Positions 8,172 through 16,086 of a stretch of DNA of 35,610 bases are shown piece by piece. The notes beneath the pieces were generated by a model. The model searched no databases and had not been told where the DNA came from. It was given only the letters and a program-made list of their open reading frames with translations. Source of the DNA: an uncultured Bacteroides sp. (GTDB lineage Bacteria; Bacteroidota; Bacteroidia; Bacteroidales; Bacteroidaceae); NCBI GenBank assembly GCA_945607605.1, contig CALYZE010000025.1, positions 1-35,610 of the forward strand, written 5' to 3'. How positions within the stretch are numbered: position 1 is the first letter of the stretch; every line of letters starts with the position of its first letter. The translations under genes and the position numbers were made by a program.

Positions 8172-9326
8172 TTAAAATGCTTTACGATACAATGCTTCAA
8201 TATCTTCGACAGAAGTGGAGCGAGGATTTCCACCGGTACATACATCATTGAAAGCATCTATAGCAAGCTGGTGCAAATCTTCTTCCCTAACATTGATTTC
8301 ATGTAATTTCTGAGGAATGCCAATACTCAATGAAAGTTGTTTCACTGCCTCAACGGCGGCACGCACACCTTCATTTTCGCTCATACCATCCGTATTTACT
8401 CCCATAGCCTTAGCTATAGACATATATTTGGGAGCGGCTAGAGATTTTGCATTATATTCCATAACATAAGGTAGAAGCAAGGCATTCGCGACGCCATGTG
8501 GAGTGTCATAATGAGCTCCCAAAGGATGAGCCATAGAGTGTACAATGCCTAAACCTACATTACTAAATCCCATACCTGCAATGTACTGAGCTTGAGACAT
8601 TGCTTCACGTGCTACAGTATCATTACCATTATCGACAGCTGCTTTCAGATTGGCCGCAATCATTTCGATAGCTTTTAATTCAAACATATCAGACATCGCC
8701 CATGCACCCGGAGTAATATAACTTTCAATAGCATGTGTCAAAGCGTCCATACCAGTTGCGGCAGTCAACCCTTTTGGCATCGAATACATTAATTCAGGAT
8801 CTACAATTGCCACTGCTGGAATATCGTTTGGATCCACACATACCATTTTTTTCTTGGCATCCTCGTCGATGATAACATAATTGATCGTTACTTCAGCTGC
8901 AGTCCCTGCAGTAGTAGGCAAAGCAAAGGTAGGAACTGCCTTGTTACGGGTATTCGCTACTCCTTCCAATGATTTTATATCTGCAAAATCAGGATTATTG
9001 ACAACAATACCGATACCTTTAGCCGTATCAATAGAAGAGCCACCACCCAATGCCACAATAAAGTCGGCGCCAGAAGCCTTAAAAGCTTCAACACCATGTT
9101 GAACATTAGCAATGGTAGGGTTTGCTTTTACATCACTGAAGAGTTCATAAGGAATTTTATTTTTCTCAAAGACTTCAATTACTTTATCCGCTACTTTAAA
9201 ACGTAGCAAGTCTTGGTCTGTTACAAAGAAAGCTTTTTTAAAACCTCTACGAGCAGCTTCTACAGCTATAGTCTCACGACACCCTGCCCCGAAGTAAGAG
9301 GTCTCATTCAATATCATTCTATACAT
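8172..9326 (-). CDS. fucO: Lactaldehyde reductase / 1,2-propanediol oxidoreductase (iron-type alcohol dehydrogenase)
   Basis: This cytoplasmic NADH-dependent enzyme reduces the L-lactaldehyde released by RhaD to L-1,2-propanediol, recycling NADH during anaerobic growth on rhamnose. The 384-residue protein is full length for the group-III iron-dependent alcohol dehydrogenases. The N-terminal RMILNETSYFG matches the FucO N-terminus. The nucleotide-binding block GGGSSIDTAKGIG is at 94-106. The iron ligands expected for FucO are in place: Asp194 and His198 in GMDALTH, His263 in IVHSMAHPLG, and His277 in DTPHG. It starts 13 bp after rhaD. The equivalent gene in the B. thetaiotaomicron rhamnose operon is called rhaO. 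No aldehyde dehydrogenase for the oxidative branch is present in the window, so fermentation to propanediol is the encoded route. Confidence 0.94.
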   Translation of the reverse strand: MYRMILNETSYFGAGCRETIAVEAARRGFKKAFFVTDQDLLRFKVADKVIEVFEKNKIPYELFSDVKANPTIANVQHGVEAFKASGADFIVALGGGSSIDTAKGIGIVVNNPDFADIKSLEGVANTRNKAVPTFALPTTAGTAAEVTINYVIIDEDAKKKMVCVDPNDIPAVAIVDPELMYSMPKGLTAATGMDALTHAIESYITPGAWAMSDMFELKAIEMIAANLKAAVDNGNDTVAREAMSQAQYIAGMGFSNVGLGIVHSMAHPLGAHYDTPHGVANALLLPYVMEYNAKSLAAPKYMSIAKAMGVNTDGMSENEGVRAAVEAVKQLSLSIGIPQKLHEINVREEDLHQLAIDAFNDVCTGGNPRSTSVEDIEALYRKAF

Positions 9327-9339
9327 ATTATACGTTCGC

Positions 9340-10149
9340 TTATTTAGGTAAATTAAAGGCTACAGACATTTCATTCATCTGAACCTGACTCATTCCATCT
9401 GGTTCAAAACCCATGTTTCGGGCAGCAATGTAAATCAATGCCGATTTATTGAGGACATCCACTTGGTCAAAGGCAGTCATCGCATCCGTGTCAACGGCAA
9501 ATACGCCATGTTTCTCCCACATTACGACATCGTACTCAGCTAGTTCATGAATCGTAGCTTCAGCCAGCTCTACAGAGCTTGGGAGTTTATATGGAATGAT
9601 TCCCAAACCACGTGGACAAAATGCCTTTGTCTCAGGTATCATACTCCAAAGCAGATTGGATGCTACGTCTTTTTCCAAAAACTTTTTGTTGTGAGTCATA
9701 GCAATCAGTTCGATAGGATGTGTATGTACAGATGCTTTATAAGGAGACCCTTGTTCAATAAGACGATTGTGTACACTGAGATGGGAAGGAAGTTCAGAAG
9801 TTGGTAATACCGGTTGATCAGCTATAATGACGTAACTTGCACAATCATCAAGAATACGAATAACTGAACCGTTTTCCATCGGCCAACGAGCAAGGTCACG
9901 CATACGTTTATTGGTCCCTTTGCAATAAAAATAACAACCCTTCAAATAAGGTAAAGTAGTACCAATAGGTTTTACTTCACTAATAGCAGGCATACCCTTG
10001 ATAGCGTCGTCTACATATTCAGTCACATTCACGGTGATGTTTCCACCGTTACGCTCGGCCCAGCCTTTCTGCCAAAGATAACCTGCAACTTCGGCCACCT
10101 TATTTACTTCAGTAGCCAATGCTGGACGATTGTTTAATATTGATTCCAT
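9340..10149 (-). CDS. rhaD: Rhamnulose-1-phosphate aldolase
   Basis: This zinc-dependent class II aldolase cleaves L-rhamnulose 1-phosphate to dihydroxyacetone phosphate and L-lactaldehyde in the cytoplasm. The 269-residue product is the usual length for RhaD. The N-terminal block GWAERNGGNITVNVT is characteristic. The zinc ligands appear as His142 and His144 in SVHTHPIELIA and His214 in WEKHGVFA. The catalytic acid/base is Glu119 in TSELPSHL. Each position is within two residues of its E. coli counterpart. It is separated from rhaT by 112 bp that contain a small hairpin and an exact -7 box, so part of its transcription may start internally. It is followed after 13 bp by fucO, which uses its product. 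Confidence 0.96.
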   Translation of the reverse strand: MESILNNRPALATEVNKVAEVAGYLWQKGWAERNGGNITVNVTEYVDDAIKGMPAISEVKPIGTTLPYLKGCYFYCKGTNKRMRDLARWPMENGSVIRILDDCASYVIIADQPVLPTSELPSHLSVHNRLIEQGSPYKASVHTHPIELIAMTHNKKFLEKDVASNLLWSMIPETKAFCPRGLGIIPYKLPSSVELAEATIHELAEYDVVMWEKHGVFAVDTDAMTAFDQVDVLNKSALIYIAARNMGFEPDGMSQVQMNEMSVAFNLPK

Positions 10150-10175
10150 ATAAATTAATTTTTCCCATCCTCGCT

Positions 10176-10227
10176 TCCCTAAAGAGGGAGGGGAATAGTT
10201 TTGTTATAATAGCATTTTACAAAAGTA
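10176..10227 (-). promoter_or_regulatory. Possible internal promoter and leader hairpin before rhaD
   Basis: The minus strand reads TACTTTTG at 10220-10227, an exact TAnnTTTG match, about 70 nt upstream of the rhaD start. Between it and the gene, TCCCT-AAAG-AGGGA (10176-10189) can form a small stem-loop about 27 nt from the start codon. This could be a secondary promoter for rhaD, fucO and GH105 with a structured leader. The shared TTTG tandem site is absent here. Confidence 0.35.
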
Positions 10228-10261
10228 TTTTCTTTTAGAGGAACAAGAGGCATGAATTGTG

Positions 10262-11293
10262 TTAATTCTGCGCCATCGCAACTACAATAATTGAAGCAAT
10301 CAGCACTGCTAATCCGAGAATCAGTATACTAATAGTTTTTGAACCACAGCCTTTCCACTCTTTCAACAGCATACCCCAGACATTACTGAACGTTACATTT
10401 AACGACATCAGGATACTCCAGGAAAAAGCAATAAGTATAGGACTGTCCGCAAGGAAACTCTTCCCCATTTCAAGACCGAAGAATTGCGAATACCACAATA
10501 CCCCCGCAAGAGCGCAAAACAACAGGTTGTTAACAAATACATTGCCTTTGATAGAAAAATACTCCTTACCTGTCTTATTCTTACTATTTTGCTGAATGCA
10601 ATAAACTGCATTCGTAAAGAAACCACCCAAAGTAACGAGAAAGATAACTGGAAGTCCGGCATACAGCGGAGCGACGCCTCCTGCTAGTGCAGCTTCCTTA
10701 ATTGGCGTACCAGCATCTAATCCGAGAGCGAAGCATGCGCTCATCACACCTGCAAGTAGAGCAACTAACAAACCTTTGGTTAAAGCGAAATCTTTCACAG
10801 CCGCTTTTTTCTCTTCTTCACTCATATTCTTGGAGCGTAAACCACCGGCATAACCGATAACAGCGATACCTGCCAAAGTGATACATACCCCGATGAGCAA
10901 CATCAAGCCGTCACCATGGAACAAATCTTTTCCGGCAAAGAGTGCAGGGAAGAGAGTTCCAAAACCTGCACAAGTACCCAAAGCGATACTTTGTCCGAGA
11001 GCAACACCCAGATAACGCATACTGAGTCCGAATGTTAAACCTCCTACTCCCCAGAGTACACCATAGATCATAGAAGGCATTGCACCGCCCGAGTTCCAAA
11101 GTTCTATCAGATTACTGCCGGCAGGAATAGCAAGCAAAGCTCCTAATAACGGAAAAATTAGCCAAGCAAAAATACCCTGTACGAGCCAAAAGCTTTCCCA
11201 AGACCAATTTTTCACTTTTTTAATTGGCACATATGAACTGCTTTGTCCGAAACTGCCGATGGCTATGATTAATAATCCTATTAGTGTGTTCAC
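10262..11293 (-). CDS. rhaT: L-rhamnose/H+ symporter
   Basis: This inner-membrane permease brings L-rhamnose into the cytoplasm by proton symport. The 343-residue protein matches the size of E. coli RhaT (344 aa) and shows about ten hydrophobic segments. Its N-terminal block (YVPIKKVKNWSWESFWLVQG) is a hallmark of this small family, and the segment GVLWGVGGLTFGLSMRYLGVALG (abbreviated at about residues 78-100) is also conserved. The start codon is GTG (CAC on the plus strand at 11291-11293); no in-frame ATG was seen just upstream. It lies between rhaA and rhaD, the order seen in the B. thetaiotaomicron operon, where the gene is called rhaP. The 114-bp gap to rhaA holds a long inverted repeat that may tune relative expression. 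The role is inferred from family and context, both strong. Confidence 0.95.
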   Translation of the reverse strand: MNTLIGLLIIAIGSFGQSSSYVPIKKVKNWSWESFWLVQGIFAWLIFPLLGALLAIPAGSNLIELWNSGGAMPSMIYGVLWGVGGLTFGLSMRYLGVALGQSIALGTCAGFGTLFPALFAGKDLFHGDGLMLLIGVCITLAGIAVIGYAGGLRSKNMSEEEKKAAVKDFALTKGLLVALLAGVMSACFALGLDAGTPIKEAALAGGVAPLYAGLPVIFLVTLGGFFTNAVYCIQQNSKNKTGKEYFSIKGNVFVNNLLFCALAGVLWYSQFFGLEMGKSFLADSPILIAFSWSILMSLNVTFSNVWGMLLKEWKGCGSKTISILILGLAVLIASIIVVAMAQN

Positions 11294-11326
11294 GGTATCA
11301 ATGATTAATGATTAATATTTAATATC

Positions 11327-11399
11327 TAATGGTTAGTGACTAGTGTTTCGATTATCACAACACGAAGTTACAAACAAATCACTTATCACTAACCATTAA
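11327..11399. repeat. Inverted repeat in the rhaA-rhaT spacer
   Basis: TAATGGTTAGTGA (11327-11339) is the exact reverse complement of TCACTAACCATTA (11387-11399). Pairing continues imperfectly inward to about 19 bp. Short direct repeats of ATTAATG/GATTAAT lie beside it, which recalls intergenic palindromic repeats scattered in Bacteroides genomes. In the mRNA it would form a large hairpin between the isomerase and permease genes and could lower permease expression or protect the upstream transcript. Confidence 0.55.
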
Positions 11400-11407
11400 T
11401 CACTTTT

Positions 11408-12658
11408 TTATCGCTTGGAAGTAACTTCCGCTTCGTACTTCTGAATTTCTGCAATGAATGCTTCGCCTACAGGAACATTATTCTTCAAGCAGAACATATC
11501 CCAAACGGCATTCCAAGGTAGAGATTTTGATTCTTCGAGCAATGCAAGACGTTCGAAACCTTGATTATTTGCCTCATATTGACGCAATTGAGTAAGTGGT
11601 TCGAGTAATGCTTGCATCATACATTTTTGAGTAGCACGGCTACCAATAACGTACGCACCGATACGATTAATACTTGCATCGAAGTAATCCAGACCAATAT
11701 GTACACGATCCAATGCATCGCAACGAACAATCTCCTTACACAAATCCAAAGTATCGTCGTTCATTATAGTTACGTGGTCGCTATCCCAACGTACCGGCCG
11801 GCTAACGTGCAACATAATTTCAGGAATGAAAAGCAGCAGTGAAGATAACTTGTCGGCAACACTTTCAGTTGGATGGAAGTGACCGGTATCCAACGTAACA
11901 ATCTTGTTACGGCTTACTCCATAGCCAATGTAAAAGTCATTAGAACCTACTGTATAACTTTCTAGTCCAATACCAAATACTTTAGACTCTACACAGTCGC
12001 GCATATTCTTGTATTCTTTTTCAAAGATGCGATCAAGAGAATCTTTCAGCAATTCACGATACTTCATGCGATTTACCGTGATGTCCTTGCTACCATCGTG
12101 TACCCAAAGGTTCATGATACAAGGATCACCTTGGCGTTTACCCATTTCTTCGGCAATGGCACGGCAACGAATAGTATGTTCTACCCAAAAGTCACGGATG
12201 CCTTTGTCGGGATTTGATAGAGACAGGTCACCACTCTTTGCATGAGAAAAAGAAGTTGAGTTGAAATCCAACTTCATATTATTTTCGGCAGCCCATTGCA
12301 TCCAGCTTTCAAAGTGTGCAGGCTCTACCTGGTCGCGGTCAACAAATTTTCCTCCAAAGTCACCATAGATCTCATGCAAGTTCAAACGGTGTGTACCGGG
12401 AATGAAAGAAGCAGCTTTCAGTACGTCCTGACGCAGTTCTTCCATATTACGAGCTTTCCCCGGATAGTTACCTGTAGCTTGAATACCTCCGGTCAGAGAA
12501 CCTTGTGCCTCGAAACCAGCTACGTCATCTGCCTGCCAGCAGTGCATGGAGAGAGAAATTTTTTGCAAGGCATCCATTGCCTTATCTACATCAATACCAA
12601 TAGCGGCATAACGCTCTTTAGCAACTTCATAGGCCTTTAAAATCAATTCTTCTTTCAT
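11408..12658 (-). CDS. rhaA: L-rhamnose isomerase
   Basis: This cytoplasmic metal-dependent isomerase converts L-rhamnose to L-rhamnulose, the first step of catabolism. The 416-residue product is close to the 419 aa of E. coli RhaA and is complete. Family blocks are clear: the N-terminal SMHCWQADDVAGFE (37-50); GTHRLNLHEIYGDFGGKFVDRDQ (abbreviated at 88-110); the metal-binding region with GLESYTVGSNDFYIGYG (from 231) and LDTGHFHPTE (256-265); and LLHVSRPVRWDSDHV-like MLHVSRPVRWDSDHV (282-296), whose His and Asp residues bind the catalytic metal in characterised enzymes. It follows rhaB by 49 bp of AT-rich spacer and precedes rhaT. The B. thetaiotaomicron operon names this gene rhaI. Assignment is secure. 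Confidence 0.97.
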   Translation of the reverse strand: MKEELILKAYEVAKERYAAIGIDVDKAMDALQKISLSMHCWQADDVAGFEAQGSLTGGIQATGNYPGKARNMEELRQDVLKAASFIPGTHRLNLHEIYGDFGGKFVDRDQVEPAHFESWMQWAAENNMKLDFNSTSFSHAKSGDLSLSNPDKGIRDFWVEHTIRCRAIAEEMGKRQGDPCIMNLWVHDGSKDITVNRMKYRELLKDSLDRIFEKEYKNMRDCVESKVFGIGLESYTVGSNDFYIGYGVSRNKIVTLDTGHFHPTESVADKLSSLLLFIPEIMLHVSRPVRWDSDHVTIMNDDTLDLCKEIVRCDALDRVHIGLDYFDASINRIGAYVIGSRATQKCMMQALLEPLTQLRQYEANNQGFERLALLEESKSLPWNAVWDMFCLKNNVPVGEAFIAEIQKYEAEVTSKR

Positions 12659-12707
12659 AATAAAAAATTATTAAGTTATAAGATATCAGTTATATATTAT
12701 TTATATA

Positions 12708-14174
12708 TCAATTATTACTTGTCATTTGCTTAAAATGCAAATAAGCTGCATCCCACACTTCCATATCCTGGGGTTGAAAAGTCTTCAACGAGATAGAGCG
12801 GTTGATGAGCTGACGCATTGATGTTACATCTTTGGCTACATCGGCTGCCAGTGCCTGAATCATAACATTGCCGATAGCCGTAGCTTCTGATGGACCCGCA
12901 ACAACAGGAATATTTACTGCATTGGCTGTCCACTGGTTTAACAAATCATTACGGCTTCCACCACCAATAACGTGCAAAGCCTCTACTGGGCGGGGAGACA
13001 GACTACGAAGATTATCCAACACCTGACGGTAACGCAAAGCAAGACTTTCGAAGATACAGCGTACAATCTGGCCACGAGTTACGGGAACAGGCTGGTGATG
13101 AAGCGTGCAATAGGTTTTAATAGATTGCTCCATATTAACAGGATTGGCAAACATAGCATCATCCGGATTAATTAAACTGCGGAAAGCTTCACAAACATTT
13201 GCCTCTGCAATCAGTTCCGAATAAGATGTTTCGCCCCAGTCGGCACGACAGCGTTCCAACAACCACATGCCGCAGATGTTTTTAAGCAAACGGATGGTAC
13301 CTTCCACACCACCTTCGTTGGTAAAGTTCAGGGCCTCGGTCTCTTTATTAATAATGGGAGTATCAGTTTCAACACCCATCAAAGACCAAGTGCCACTGCT
13401 TAGATAAGCAAAGTTGCGATTCATGGCAGGTACAGCAGCTACAGCCGAAGCAGTATCATGTCCAGCCACAGCTATCACAGGGATAGCACCAAGCCCGGTG
13501 ATACGTTGTACTTCTTCTGTCAATACTCCAATACTTTCGCCGGGATAGACAAAACGACCAAAATTAGCTTTCGTCAGTCCGATTTCCTGGAGTAATGCGT
13601 CCTCAAGTTTACGAGTATTTGCATTAACCAACTGGGCCGTAGTAGCAATAGTATATTCTGTAACCTTTTCACCAGTCAGCATGTAACTCAAAGCATCGGG
13701 CATGAAAAGTATTTTATCGGCTGCTGCCAATGCACTGTCGTGATTACGGCGCAACGTATCGAGTTGAAACAAAGAATTAAAGTTCATTACTTGGATTCCA
13801 GTCCATTCGTAAACCTGCCTACGGGGAACACGTGCGAAGAAGGCTTCGGGTGCACCATCAGTATGCGGATCGCGATAAGCATAAGGTTGGCGAAGAAAAG
13901 TACCGTCCTTGCCTACACATATAAAATCCACTCCCCATGTATCGATACCGATAGAGGTAATCAGCACGTCTTCTTTCTGGGCAGCACGTTTCAGCCCCTC
14001 GATGATGTTGCGATAGAGTTCATAAATATCCCAGTAAAAATGTCCTCCTGTTTCAATTAGCTGGTTAGGGAAGCGGTTCACCTCCTCTAATTCCAAACCA
14101 TTCGGAGTAAAAGTTCCCAATATTGTACGACCACTGGTTGCTCCCAGGTCGACTGCAAAAAAGCATTGTTTCAT
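12708..14174 (-). CDS. rhaB: L-rhamnulokinase
   Basis: This FGGY-family sugar kinase phosphorylates L-rhamnulose to L-rhamnulose 1-phosphate using ATP in the cytoplasm. The 488-residue protein has the N-terminal phosphate-binding block VDLGATSGRTILG (8-20), the substrate region GIDTWGVDF with its catalytic-type Asp, VAGHDTASAVAAVP, and the C-terminal GGGSRNDLLNQWTANA block, all characteristic of RhaB. It is the first gene of the rhamnose operon. Its upstream region has an exact -7 box embedded in the terminator of the preceding GH28 gene, with a tandem operator-like repeat 30 bp further upstream. The B. thetaiotaomicron counterpart is called rhaK. Assignment is secure. Confidence 0.96.
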   Translation of the reverse strand: MKQCFFAVDLGATSGRTILGTFTPNGLELEEVNRFPNQLIETGGHFYWDIYELYRNIIEGLKRAAQKEDVLITSIGIDTWGVDFICVGKDGTFLRQPYAYRDPHTDGAPEAFFARVPRRQVYEWTGIQVMNFNSLFQLDTLRRNHDSALAAADKILFMPDALSYMLTGEKVTEYTIATTAQLVNANTRKLEDALLQEIGLTKANFGRFVYPGESIGVLTEEVQRITGLGAIPVIAVAGHDTASAVAAVPAMNRNFAYLSSGTWSLMGVETDTPIINKETEALNFTNEGGVEGTIRLLKNICGMWLLERCRADWGETSYSELIAEANVCEAFRSLINPDDAMFANPVNMEQSIKTYCTLHHQPVPVTRGQIVRCIFESLALRYRQVLDNLRSLSPRPVEALHVIGGGSRNDLLNQWTANAVNIPVVAGPSEATAIGNVMIQALAADVAKDVTSMRQLINRSISLKTFQPQDMEVWDAAYLHFKQMTSNN

Positions 14175-14206
14175 GGTAATTAGTTTTTAGTCACTATTCG
14201 ACGATA

Positions 14207-14214
14207 CAAAAATA
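14207..14214 (-). promoter_or_regulatory. Predicted -7 box of the rhaB (rhamnose operon) promoter
   Basis: The minus strand reads TATTTTTG, an exact TAnnTTTG match, giving a leader of about 26 nt to the rhaB ATG at 14174. The same bases form the U-run side of the terminator hairpin that ends the upstream GH28 transcript. No -33 box is apparent. Confidence 0.55.
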
Positions 14215-14236
14215 GGGGATTACTCCCCTATTTTTG
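14207..14236. terminator. Bidirectional intrinsic terminator between GH28 and rhaB
   Basis: CAAAAATAGGGGA (14207-14219) and TCCCCTATTTTTG (14224-14236) are perfect 13-bp inverted arms around a 4-nt TTAC loop. The GC-rich inner stem flanked by A-run and T-run gives a good intrinsic terminator on either strand. It lies 70 bp past the stop codon of the lipoprotein GH28 gene and would end operon B. Its distal arm contains the -7 box of rhaB. Confidence 0.8.
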
Positions 14237-14244
14237 GTAACTAA

Positions 14245-14276
14245 TTTGACTGAAAGTGTATTATATTTGATAATCT
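14245..14276 (-). promoter_or_regulatory. Predicted activator site of rhaB: tandem TTTG half-sites 21 bp apart
   Basis: Read on the plus strand, TTTGACTGAAA begins at 14245 and TTTGATAATC begins at 14266, with TATT at 14259-14262. Over 32 positions, 23 agree with the element before susC at 5511-5542, and both lie exactly 30 bp from their -7 boxes. A RhaR-type AraC protein is the expected binder, since this is the promoter of the rhamnose operon. Confidence 0.65.
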
Positions 14277-14306
14277 GTCTCAACAATTCAATCAACAACA
14301 TCCAGT

Positions 14307-15830
14307 TTACTCCACCCCTTCACAGAATCGAGTTACTATCTTCTCTCCTTCCGAATTACGGATATTCACATTCTTCATGCTGATGTTCTTACTATAGATA
14401 AATTCAGCTCCCAACTTAGAAGTGATATCAATGTCTTCCAGCACAATGCCATCAATTGGCATTTCGGGAATACCATTAAAGAATAGCGCACGACGAGCAC
14501 CGGCACATACCATTTTTGTCACATGGATATTGCGGAAACAAGGAGTAGTTTCGTCAACAGGCATAGGCTCTACTTCTGCCGGAACCGTCTCTCCACTTTC
14601 AAGAACTTCTACAGCAGATTTTCCACCATAATAAAGATTGAAAGTGATTGGTTCCGTTGGGATATCCATCATGGAAATATTGGTGATCCAAATATTTTCT
14701 ACAATCCCCCCGCGCCCACGTTTACTTTTAAAACGTAAACCGACGTCGGTACCTAAAAACTGACAGTTACTGACTGAGACGTTGCGTACGCCACCACTCA
14801 TTTCGCTCCCTACTACAAATCCTCCATGCCCTTTGAATACAGTGCAACCATCTACTACGATATTTTCACATCTACGCCCGCGGCGGCGACCATCTTCATC
14901 CTTTCCACTCTTTAGACAGATACCATCATCGCCTACATCGAAAGTCGAATTTACAATCAGTGCATTTTTGCAAGACTCTAAATCTAGCCCGTCACCATTT
15001 TGGGCGTAGCTTGGATTTCGTACTTGTACTCCTTCAATCAGCACATTTTCGCACATCAGCGGATGCAGATTCCATGCTGGAGAGTTTTGAAAGATAACAC
15101 CCTGCAACCAAACGTTCTTACACTCAATGAGGCTCACCATCACTGGACGAAGAAAATGACGGACGCTTCTCCATTCTTCTTCTGTTTCCAATGTTTGAGG
15201 CACATTCATATTACTAATGGTATCTCCTTTCAGCGTTTCGGGATAAGGGAACCAGTAAGTAGGACGTTTATAAACTCCACCACGAGCTATAGATTTATTC
15301 CACTCACTTTCCGTCACCTTTTCACGTTTCAGAGGACGCCAGTAATGGCCGTTTCCATCAATAACACCGTCCCCAGTGATGGCCACATTCTCCAGATTAC
15401 GGCCGGATATAGGAGATTGGCAACGACGAGTATCAAGTCCTTCAAAAACTGTTTCAACTAAAGGATAGAGATCAACATTCGGAGAAAAGAGAATAATGGA
15501 ACCTTTCTTCAAATGCAGATCAATATTGCTTTTCAGAACGATTGGTCCAGTAAACCAAACTCCGGCAGGGACAATCAAATGTCCCCCACCCTGCTCCGAT
15601 AGAGAATTGATAGCTTTAGCAAAAGCCTCAGTACAAAGTTCTTCTCCATTACCGATAGCTCCGAAATCTTTCAAATTCACACTACGGTTCGGAAATACAG
15701 GAGCTTCTACCCGAGGCATCTCAAAAGGCAGATTACTGTATAGCTCTTCATATTTATACTCCGTTGCAGGCTGGCAAGCACTAAGCAACCACAAGCAAAT
15801 GGCTGCAATTACATACAATTGTTTAGTCAT
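14307..15830 (-). CDS. GH28 family lipoprotein, polygalacturonase or rhamnogalacturonan hydrolase/galacturonidase
   Basis: This 507-residue right-handed beta-helix glycosidase hydrolyses alpha-linked galacturonate in pectic backbones. A lipoprotein signal ends at Cys19 (LLSAC), so it is membrane-anchored, unlike the other CAZymes here. The start of the catalytic domain is NLKDFGAIGNGEELCTEAF (52-70). The GH28 active-site motifs are complete: NGDGLD (278-283, Asp280), DD at 301-302 in VGDDGICLKSG, GHGGFVVGSE (334-343) and RFKSKRGRGG (366-375). It lies 256 bp after PL11, and no promoter-like box was found in that gap, so it is probably the last gene of operon B; the strong hairpin 70 bp downstream would terminate it. 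Enzymes of this kind in RG-I loci act as exo-galacturonidases or endo-hydrolases. Which applies here cannot be read from the sequence. Confidence 0.9.
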   Translation of the reverse strand: MTKQLYVIAAICLWLLSACQPATEYKYEELYSNLPFEMPRVEAPVFPNRSVNLKDFGAIGNGEELCTEAFAKAINSLSEQGGGHLIVPAGVWFTGPIVLKSNIDLHLKKGSIILFSPNVDLYPLVETVFEGLDTRRCQSPISGRNLENVAITGDGVIDGNGHYWRPLKREKVTESEWNKSIARGGVYKRPTYWFPYPETLKGDTISNMNVPQTLETEEEWRSVRHFLRPVMVSLIECKNVWLQGVIFQNSPAWNLHPLMCENVLIEGVQVRNPSYAQNGDGLDLESCKNALIVNSTFDVGDDGICLKSGKDEDGRRRGRRCENIVVDGCTVFKGHGGFVVGSEMSGGVRNVSVSNCQFLGTDVGLRFKSKRGRGGIVENIWITNISMMDIPTEPITFNLYYGGKSAVEVLESGETVPAEVEPMPVDETTPCFRNIHVTKMVCAGARRALFFNGIPEMPIDGIVLEDIDITSKLGAEFIYSKNISMKNVNIRNSEGEKIVTRFCEGVE

Positions 15831-15959
15831 TTCAAATTTTCTTATAGAATTTATATATTCGATGCTGCATTACTATCTTAAATTAGCTACTCCAATAATC
15901 ATTCCAGTTATTCACCTCGAAAACTCTTCTGCCACTATATGAGCACCAAGCACAGGTCG

Positions 15960-16013
15960 TATCAGAAGATACCTAATGAGAGAAGCGAGCAGTAACTTCG
16001 CCCTCTTCTGATA
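15960..16013. repeat. Inverted repeat in the PL11-GH28 spacer
   Basis: TATCAGAAGA (15960-15969) is the exact reverse complement of TCTTCTGATA (16004-16013). Inside, GAAG and CTTC can extend the structure. The 256-bp spacer (15831-16086) holds no gene and no exact -7 box for the downstream GH28. An AT-rich TTTTTAC/GTAAAAA stem (16063-16082) lies just after the PL11 stop. The hairpin may partly end or stabilise the PL11 transcript. Confidence 0.45.
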
Positions 16014-16086
16014 TCAGCAGAGTAACCTTGTAAGTTTAATCTTAATCTTTTATTTTGGTACCTTTTTACATCAAGGTAAAAACAAA

